A DNA stretch of 49,470 bases from contig JACQZT010000232.1 in NCBI GenBank assembly GCA_016213755.1, positions 1-49,470 of the forward strand, in the 5' to 3' direction. Below are positions 43,904-49,470 of the stretch, in pieces. Numbering within the stretch: the stretch's first letter is position 1; every line of letters begins with the position of its first letter. Under the pieces are notes generated by a model. That model was not told where the DNA came from and searched no databases. It saw only the letters and a list, made by a program, of their open reading frames with translations. Source of the DNA: Acidobacteriota bacterium (GTDB lineage: Bacteria; Acidobacteriota; Terriglobia; Bryobacterales; Bryobacteraceae). The position numbers and the translations under genes were made by a program.

Positions 43904-43912
43904 TGCTATATT
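43904..43912 (+). promoter_or_regulatory. Extended -10 promoter of the molybdenum enzyme operon
   Basis: TGCTATATT reads as TGN followed by TATATT, an extended -10, four bases after the REP hairpin and 40 nt before ATG 43953. No -35 box is apparent, and that region is occupied by the hairpin. Confidence 0.5.
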
Positions 43913-43952
43913 CGATGCAAATTCGCGCAACTTGCGGAAAGGACGGTGTCTG

Positions 43953-44597
43953 ATGAGTATCAAGAAAGACCCGGAACTGGTATCCACGCTTCCTAAGAAA
44001 GGGTATTCGCGCCGCGGCTTCGTGCAAGGTGTGGGGCTGGGCGGCGCGGTCGGGGCTGGATTGCTCGAATCGGAGGCGGCAGCTCAGCCGGGCGGCGCGA
44101 AGCCGGCCGGCCCGGGCGAGGTTCCGATCGCACTCCAAGTCAACGGTAAACCGGTCAAGCTGGCGGTCGAACCGCGGGTGACGCTGCTCGACGCGCTGCG
44201 CGACAAACTGAACATGACGGGATCCAAGCGCGCCTGCGACCGCGGCGTCTGCGGCTCGTGCACGGTGATCATGGACGGCAAGGCCGTGTACGCGTGCAGC
44301 GTGCTGGCCATCGATGCGCAAGGCAAGGATATTCAAACCATCGAAAGCCTTTCGGCCGGGCCCCGGCTCGACCCGGTGGTGGCGGCCTTCCACAATAACG
44401 ACGCCCAGCAGTGCGGCTTCTGCACGCCCGGCATGGTCCTGGCGACCAAGGCCATGCTGGCGAAAAACCCGAGTCCGACTTACAACGATGTGATCCAGGG
44501 CCTCAACGGCAATCTCTGCCGCTGCGGCACCTATGTCGGTCTGCGAAAGGCGGCGCTGGATGCCGCCAGGACGATGAGAGGAGCCAAGAATGCCTGA
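43953..44597 (+). CDS. Molybdenum hydroxylase, 2Fe-2S subunit with Tat signal
   Basis: A 214-residue iron-sulfur subunit. The N-terminus carries a twin-arginine signal (SRRGFVQGVGLGGAVGAG), so the whole assembled complex is predicted to be periplasmic. Plant-type cluster ligands are C95, C100, C103 and C115 (CDRGVCGSCTV region and YACSV); the second cluster uses C154, C157, C189 and C191 (CGFCTPGM and CRCGTY). It resembles the PaoA/YagT subunit of the periplasmic aldehyde oxidoreductase. AAAGGA at 9-nt spacing supports ATG 43953. It overlaps the Mo-subunit gene by 8 nt. Confidence 0.92.
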   Translation: MSIKKDPELVSTLPKKGYSRRGFVQGVGLGGAVGAGLLESEAAAQPGGAKPAGPGEVPIALQVNGKPVKLAVEPRVTLLDALRDKLNMTGSKRACDRGVCGSCTVIMDGKAVYACSVLAIDAQGKDIQTIESLSAGPRLDPVVAAFHNNDAQQCGFCTPGMVLATKAMLAKNPSPTYNDVIQGLNGNLCRCGTYVGLRKAALDAARTMRGAKNA

Positions 44598-46731
44598 ATA
44601 TCGCTGGCCGGAAATGTCGAAACGCCGCGTGATGGGCAAGCGGCTGAACCGCCTGGACGGTCCTCCCAAGGCGACCGGACGGGTCAAGTACGCGCAGGAT
44701 GTGAAGCCGGCCGGCATGCTGTACGGAGCCCTGCTGGTTTCGCCATACGCGCACGCGCGGGTCAAGTCGATCGACGCCAGCGGCGCCGAGCAGACCAAGG
44801 GCGTCGCCGGGGTTAGGATCGTCGCTCCCGCCGGGACGGAAATCCAGTGGGAGGGAATGGACATCGCCGTCGTCGCGGCCTCGACCGAAGCGATCGCGCG
44901 CGACGCGGTGCGAAAGATCAAAGTCGAGTACGAAGTGCTGCCGCACATGGTCAATGAGAAGGACCTGGGCAAAGCCGGCGGCCGCATCAAGGCCGCCGGC
45001 CAGCAGGTGACCGGCGATCCGGACCAGGCCTTCAAGGATGCCGACGTCGTCAGCGAAGGCGTCTACGGATGCCCGGTGCTGACGCACTGCTGTATGGAGA
45101 GCCACGGCGGCGTACTGCAGTGGCAGGGAGAGAAGGTCGAGTTCTGGCCCTCGACGCAGGGCGTCACCGATATTACCTCGGACCTGGCGCGGGGCCTGAA
45201 GGTCCCCGCCGCCAGCGTGCACGTCATACAGGAGGCCATCGGAGGCGGATTCGGCAGCAAGTTCGCCACCGAACGCTGCGCGCTGGAAGCGGCGCACCTT
45301 TCTAAGTCCGCCGGCGGCAAACCGGTCCGGATGTTCCTGGACCGGGCGCAAGACCTCAAGACGGGCGGCAACCGGCCTTCGGCCTGGATCAAGGCCAAGG
45401 TGGGCGCCAGGAAGGACGGGACCATCGTGGCCTGGCAGTCGGAATCCTGGGCCACGGGCGGCGTGGGCGGCGGCGGAATGCCTCCCCTGCCCTACGTCTA
45501 TACCAACATCCCCAACCGGCGGCTGAATCACAGCGCGGTATCCACTAACGCCGGCGGCGCGCGCGCCTGGCGCGCTCCCAATCATCCGCAGGCCTCGTTC
45601 CTCACCGCCTGCGCGCTGGAAGACCTGGCGGCGAAGCTGAACATGGATCCGCTGGTGTTGCTGGCCAAGAACGCGGATTACACCGCGCGCGGCGAAACCT
45701 ACCGGCGCCAGCTTGCCAAAGCCGCGGAACTGTCCGACTGGAAGAAGCTCTGGCATCCGCGCGGAGCATCGGGCTCGGGCGTCGTCAAGCGAGGCCTGGG
45801 CGTCGGATTCGGCACCTGGGGCGGAGCGGGCCATGCCAGCCAGTGCCGCACGATTATCCATGCCGACGGCTCGGTGGAAGTCGAACTGGGCAGCCAGGAC
45901 CTGGGCACCGGGACGCGCACCATCATCGCCATGGTGGCGGCCGAAACGCTGGGCCTGCCGGTGCAGGCCGTCAAGGTCAAGATCGGCGACAACCGCTATC
46001 CCCCATCGGGATCCAGCGGCGGTTCGACCACCGTCGGCGGCGTGTCGTCCTCGACGCGCAAGTCGACCACCAACGCGCTCACGAAACTGTTTGAATTGGC
46101 GGCTCCGGCACTCGGCGCTCCGGCCGATCAACTGGAAGCGGCGGAGGGCAAGATCTGGGTGACCGGCAACCCGGCCAAGAGCATCACCTGGGCCGCGGCG
46201 TGCCGCAAGCTGGGCAAGAATACTATCACCGAGATGGGCGCCAACGATCCCAAACTGGCGCCCAAGGAAGGGCTGAACACCCAGGGCGTCGGCGGCGTCC
46301 AAATCGCCGACGTCGAGGTGGACACCGAAACCGGCGTGGTCAAGCTGAAGAAACTGACCGTGGTTCAGGATTGCGGCTTGATCGTCAATCCCAAGACCGC
46401 GGAGACCCAGGTCTACGGCGCCTGCATCATGGCCATTTGCGGCGCGCTGTTCGAAGAGCGCATCATGTGCGACGTCACCGGTCGCATGTTGAACTCCGAC
46501 TTCGATACTTACAAACTCGCCGGAGCGGGCGATATCGGCGAAATCGTCTGCCACCTGGAAATCGACCCCGACAATGACAAGCGCGGTATCATCGGCCTGG
46601 GCGAACCGCCGGTGGTTCCCGGCATGGGCGCCATCGCCAACGCCGTCGCCAACGCCATCGGCGTGCGCGTGCCCACTGTGCCGCTCACGCCCGACAAAGT
46701 GCTGGCCGCTCTGGAAAGGAGGAACGCCTGA
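44590..46731 (+). CDS. Molybdenum hydroxylase, molybdopterin-binding subunit
   Basis: A 713-residue xanthine dehydrogenase-family large subunit. GKRLNRLDGPPKATGRVKYAQDV begins the small domain. IGGGFGSKFATERCALEAA, RAPNHPQASFLTACALEDLA, VELGSQDLGTGTRTIIAMVAAE and the C-terminal GLGEPPVVPGMGAIANAV bind the cofactor; E672 in GLGE is the conserved catalytic glutamate. Like PaoC it has no Tat signal of its own and would be exported with the iron-sulfur subunit. It hydroxylates an aldehyde or heterocycle using water. No PaoD-type chaperone gene is present in the window. It overlaps the FAD gene by one base. Confidence 0.92.
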   Translation: MPEYRWPEMSKRRVMGKRLNRLDGPPKATGRVKYAQDVKPAGMLYGALLVSPYAHARVKSIDASGAEQTKGVAGVRIVAPAGTEIQWEGMDIAVVAASTEAIARDAVRKIKVEYEVLPHMVNEKDLGKAGGRIKAAGQQVTGDPDQAFKDADVVSEGVYGCPVLTHCCMESHGGVLQWQGEKVEFWPSTQGVTDITSDLARGLKVPAASVHVIQEAIGGGFGSKFATERCALEAAHLSKSAGGKPVRMFLDRAQDLKTGGNRPSAWIKAKVGARKDGTIVAWQSESWATGGVGGGGMPPLPYVYTNIPNRRLNHSAVSTNAGGARAWRAPNHPQASFLTACALEDLAAKLNMDPLVLLAKNADYTARGETYRRQLAKAAELSDWKKLWHPRGASGSGVVKRGLGVGFGTWGGAGHASQCRTIIHADGSVEVELGSQDLGTGTRTIIAMVAAETLGLPVQAVKVKIGDNRYPPSGSSGGSTTVGGVSSSTRKSTTNALTKLFELAAPALGAPADQLEAAEGKIWVTGNPAKSITWAAACRKLGKNTITEMGANDPKLAPKEGLNTQGVGGVQIADVEVDTETGVVKLKKLTVVQDCGLIVNPKTAETQVYGACIMAICGALFEERIMCDVTGRMLNSDFDTYKLAGAGDIGEIVCHLEIDPDNDKRGIIGLGEPPVVPGMGAIANAVANAIGVRVPTVPLTPDKVLAALERRNA

Positions 46732-47702
46732 TGCAGGCCTTTGAATACGCATCTCCCGCCACGCTCCCGGAGGCGATCGCTCTGCTGGGCGCCAAATGGG
46801 GCGAAGCCGACATCCTGGCCGGCGGAACCGATCTCCTGGCTCTCTTGAAGGACTACCTTTGCACGCCCAAGCGCGTGGTGAACATCAAGGGGATCAAGGA
46901 GCTCGGCGGCATCGCCAAGACCGCCGCGGGCGTCCGCATCGGCGCCCTGGCGACTCTCGACGAGTTGCTGGCCAGCGCCGACCTGAAGGCCTATCCGGCC
47001 TTGCTCGCCGCCGCGCGCGGCGTCGCCAGCCCGCAGAGCCGCAACAGGGGGACCGCGGGCGGCGACTTGTGCCAGCGCCCCCGCTGCTGGTACTTCCGCG
47101 CGGGCTTCGGCCTGCTGCCTCAGTACGAGGGCAAGGACCTGGCGGTGGACGGCGACAACCGCTATCACTCCATCTTCGGCGACGGGCCGGCGCGCTTTGT
47201 CAGCGCTTCCAGCCTGGGGCCGACGCTGGTGGCGCTCGGCGCCCGCATCACCGTGGCCGGACCCAAGGGCAACCGCACGGTCGCGGCCGACCGCTTCTTC
47301 GTCGCCCCCAAGACCGCCGCTCAGCGCGAGATCGCCATCCAGCCCAACGAGATTGTCACCGAGGTGCTGGTTCCGGCGGCGGGGCGCAACGCAACTTACG
47401 AGGTGCGGCAGAAGGAGGCGCTGGACTGGCCGCTGGCCACCGCCTCCGTGGTCCTGCGCATGAAGGGCAGCTCGGTGGCGGGCGCCCGCATCGTGCTGGG
47501 ACACGTCGCACCCACGCCGTGGGTGGCCGCCCAGGCCGAGAAGTTCCTGGCGGGCAAGTCGCTCACGGCGGATGTCGCCGAGCAAGCCGGCCAGGCCGCG
47601 GTGGCCGACGCCCGGCCGCTCAGCGGCAACGCCTACAAGGTCCAGCTTGCGAAGGTGGCCGTCAAGCGCGCCTTGCTGGCCGCGGCCGGCGTCAAAGCCT
47701 GA
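46731..47702 (+). CDS. Molybdenum hydroxylase, FAD-binding subunit
   Basis: A 323-residue VAO-type FAD subunit. ILAGGTDLLALLKDYLCTPKRVV is the first FAD loop and SPQSRNRGTAGGDLCQRPRCWYFR the second. The latter, with QRPRCWYFR, is like PaoB/YagS. PaoB continues with further cysteines that bind an extra 4Fe-4S cluster; here the corresponding stretch (GFGLLPQYEGKDLAVDGDNR) has none, so that cluster appears to be lost. The C-terminal CO-dehydrogenase flavoprotein domain is intact. The start overlaps the preceding stop (TGATG). Confidence 0.9.
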   Translation: MQAFEYASPATLPEAIALLGAKWGEADILAGGTDLLALLKDYLCTPKRVVNIKGIKELGGIAKTAAGVRIGALATLDELLASADLKAYPALLAAARGVASPQSRNRGTAGGDLCQRPRCWYFRAGFGLLPQYEGKDLAVDGDNRYHSIFGDGPARFVSASSLGPTLVALGARITVAGPKGNRTVAADRFFVAPKTAAQREIAIQPNEIVTEVLVPAAGRNATYEVRQKEALDWPLATASVVLRMKGSSVAGARIVLGHVAPTPWVAAQAEKFLAGKSLTADVAEQAGQAAVADARPLSGNAYKVQLAKVAVKRALLAAAGVKA

Positions 47703-47747
47703 AGGGTCGAAAGGAAGCGCGGGGCGGGACACTCACTCTCGCCCCCG

Positions 47748-49214
47748 TCACTGCACAATGTGGTACACCAGGAAATCGGCGTCTTCATAGTAGATGGACG
47801 CATTGGGCTGGGATTTCACGCAGGCCGCCGCCAGCGCGGCGGCCTGGAATTCCAGCGATTCGCGGCCGGACCTTGTGCCATAGAAATACTCAGACTGGCT
47901 GGTTACACCGCTGGGCGCAAGAGAAGCGTGCGCCAAGGGACGCTTCTCGACGAATAGGAAGATATTCTTCACCTCGTACGGGAATTTGAAGCCCGGCTGT
48001 GAAACCTGCGCTGGGCTGTAGGCGGTTACGAATTCGGAAAGCTCCGCGTGCCAGCCCCGGCCGATCAGGGCAGGCACTTCGTGACCCGGCGAGACGATCA
48101 GCCACTCGTTGCGGCGGAACTCACGCGCGATTGTGTTCACCGCCCGAGCCGCCGCCTCGTACTGCAACGGTCCATCGGGCGCCTGGCGGGCCATGCCCGA
48201 CGCCAGAGCCAGCGCGAAAGCGGTCGCGCCGGCGGTGAGGAGCAGGGGCTGGACAAAGCGCGGGAGCCGCTGCGCGAGCTTCCACCCCAGCAAAGACGCA
48301 AACACGCACAGCAACATCCCGATCACAGGCAGGCCAAAGCTCCGGTCGGCGAACACGGCAATTCCGGCGCTGCCCAGCGCAAAATGCCACTGGTCCCGCA
48401 GAGCCGCCACAGCCAGCAGCCAGAAAATCGCCGCGATCTCGGGGGCGCCGGTTTCCACGGGCAAGGCCGTGGCCGTCGCCAAGGGCCAAGAGGCAGCCAG
48501 CCCGGAAGCCAGGTATGCCACCGGGAGGCTTCCAGAGTAGCGCAACGCGCAGAACCCGGCTGCCAGCACCAGCACAACCCACAGGACGGGGCCACTGAGC
48601 CGCACGACCGTGGCTCCGTCAAGACCGCTCAGGAACGCGACTGGCGCCAGGAATGCCACCGAACCGTCGGGTTCCCAAGGCTGTCCGCTCAACAAAGTCT
48701 GCAAGGAAAGGGCGCGAGCGTAAGTCCGCTGTTCCAAAAAGCGGTAGTTATGCACCGGGAACTGTGCGCGCTCGAACAACACACCGGCAATCAGGAGGCA
48801 GAACAGAGTGGCCATCGGAGAGAAGCGAAGCGATCCCAGCCTGCTCGCAAGCCGCCGGAACCAGTTCCTGTGAGCGCCTCTTTCCATCCTCTCAAGCCAT
48901 CCGAGAAACCCGCCGCGCAGTGGCGACCACGAAAAAGCTCCGCTCCGGCGAAACGGAAAGAACGCCAGTACTAGCAGCCAGGCCAGATAGACGAATGTCA
49001 TCATGCCGGGCAGGCAGAGACGCCACTGGCCCAGGATCGTCACGCTGATTTGGGCAAACAGAATGGCGCGCAGAAAGGAAGGCGCCAGTTCTTCATGCCA
49101 GGCCCGGTCCCGGCGCCTTCCCACGCGCACGGCCAGCACCGGGGCCCCTGCGAAAAGCGCCCCGAAGGCAAGCAGAACGCGCAACAGTTCCAGCCAGTTG
49201 GTAAGCGAGCTCAT
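47748..49214 (-). CDS. Polytopic membrane protein of unknown function
   Basis: A 488-residue protein with about ten hydrophobic segments, for example LLRVLLAFGALFAGAPVLAV, MTFVYLAWLLVLAFFPF, MATLFCLLIAGVLF and VVRLSGPVLWVVLVLAAGFC, followed by a soluble C-terminal region of roughly 130 residues with EYFYGTRSGRESLEFQ and the end YEDADFLVYHIVQ. The distribution resembles membrane glycosyltransferases or polymer-export proteins, but no DE- or DXD-type motif is convincing. ATG 49214 overlaps the stop of the upstream gene (ATGA), so the two are translationally coupled. Upstream in-frame codons have no protein-like character and were excluded. Confidence 0.7.
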   Translation of the reverse strand: MSSLTNWLELLRVLLAFGALFAGAPVLAVRVGRRRDRAWHEELAPSFLRAILFAQISVTILGQWRLCLPGMMTFVYLAWLLVLAFFPFRRSGAFSWSPLRGGFLGWLERMERGAHRNWFRRLASRLGSLRFSPMATLFCLLIAGVLFERAQFPVHNYRFLEQRTYARALSLQTLLSGQPWEPDGSVAFLAPVAFLSGLDGATVVRLSGPVLWVVLVLAAGFCALRYSGSLPVAYLASGLAASWPLATATALPVETGAPEIAAIFWLLAVAALRDQWHFALGSAGIAVFADRSFGLPVIGMLLCVFASLLGWKLAQRLPRFVQPLLLTAGATAFALALASGMARQAPDGPLQYEAAARAVNTIAREFRRNEWLIVSPGHEVPALIGRGWHAELSEFVTAYSPAQVSQPGFKFPYEVKNIFLFVEKRPLAHASLAPSGVTSQSEYFYGTRSGRESLEFQAAALAAACVKSQPNASIYYEDADFLVYHIVQ

Positions 49215-49470
49215 GCGGCGGAGGCGAAATAGTAGTAGTCCAGTGCCCGGAAGCGCTTGACCACCGAGAAGGAGGACAGGCAGGCAAAAGCCGCGGCGCC
49301 CAAGGCAAAGCCCACGACGGCAAACTGGTAGGAAAGCACTCGCGACAGCAGGTAACCGGCCAGCATGTCCACGGCTGCGCCCAGGATCATCGCGCGGACG
49401 ACAGGCCGCGGCTGCGATAACGAAAACAGAAGGCTCGCGTTCCACAGCCCAAGCACCAGCAATGGGTAAC
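49211..49470 (-). CDS. Membrane protein, C-terminal fragment at window edge
   Basis: The frame is open to the right edge, so the 5' part is missing; 85 complete codons are visible. It has hydrophobic segments LLVLGLWNASLLFSL, AMILGAAVDMLAGYLLS and FAVVGFALGAAAFACLSSF, then a short tail RALDYYYFASAA. This could be the end of a flippase-like exporter such as PelG or another multi-pass protein; I cannot decide from this piece. The internal TTG at 49462 is not taken as a start. Confidence 0.6.
   Translation of the reverse strand, partial: YPLLVLGLWNASLLFSLSQPRPVVRAMILGAAVDMLAGYLLSRVLSYQFAVVGFALGAAAFACLSSFSVVKRFRALDYYYFASAA

Overview
This is a GC-rich, densely packed chromosomal segment that most resembles Acidobacteriota of the Solibacter/Bryobacter type. 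That placement is inferred from gene content: three very large TonB-dependent receptors with an N-terminal carboxypeptidase-like (Oar-type) domain, many Tat-exported enzymes, a DUF1080 protein, an M61 peptidase, and several conserved hypothetical families. No rRNA, tRNA, CRISPR array, phage or complete transposon was seen.

Layout. Positions 1-8.3 kb hold the tail of a sialate O-acetylesterase, a GH36-like glycosidase with an upstream GT39-like membrane glycosyltransferase, a GT2 glycosyltransferase ending in a perfect 54-bp palindrome, a TonB-dependent receptor and a Tat-exported TIM-barrel isomerase. From 8.3 to 15.5 kb come a receptor/HAD-phosphatase pair, a Tat-exported DegT-type aminotransferase, a small membrane protein, a Tat-exported TIM-barrel protein and an orphan Phd-type antitoxin. 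From 15.5 to 19.6 kb are housekeeping genes (ribH-nusB divergent from lepA) and yqhD, with an 84-bp palindromic element between lepA and yqhD. The 524-bp gap at 19563-20086 contains no protein gene. It holds two tandem paralogous small RNA genes, each with a sigma-54-type promoter, three hairpins and an intrinsic terminator. I consider this the most interesting part of the window.

From 20 to 34.8 kb are a DinG/XPD-type helicase, queD, a 7Fe-type ferredoxin, a DUF1080 protein, an AMP-forming acyl-CoA synthetase, a radical SAM protein, a Uma2-type nuclease, cysS, a trans-sulfuration PLP enzyme, a 299-bp inverted-repeat element, an M48 protease, a class V aminotransferase and a frame-disrupted hybrid histidine kinase. 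From 34.8 to 49.5 kb are an M61 peptidase, a small membrane protein, a divergent electron-transfer flavoprotein pair coupled to a ceramidase-like gene, a third TonB receptor, a Tat-exported molybdenum hydroxylase operon (2Fe-2S, Mo and FAD subunits) and two membrane-protein genes at the right edge.

Two families of intergenic palindromes recur. One has GGGGACAG/CTGTCCCC ends (4840, 18308). The other has an AGGCTAC core between TTCGG and CCCC (30047, 30311, 37112, 43860). Several single-gene heads have a -10-like hexamer only 4-9 nt before the start codon and no Shine-Dalgarno sequence, which suggests leaderless transcripts. Everything here comes from reading the sequence; no database search was run.
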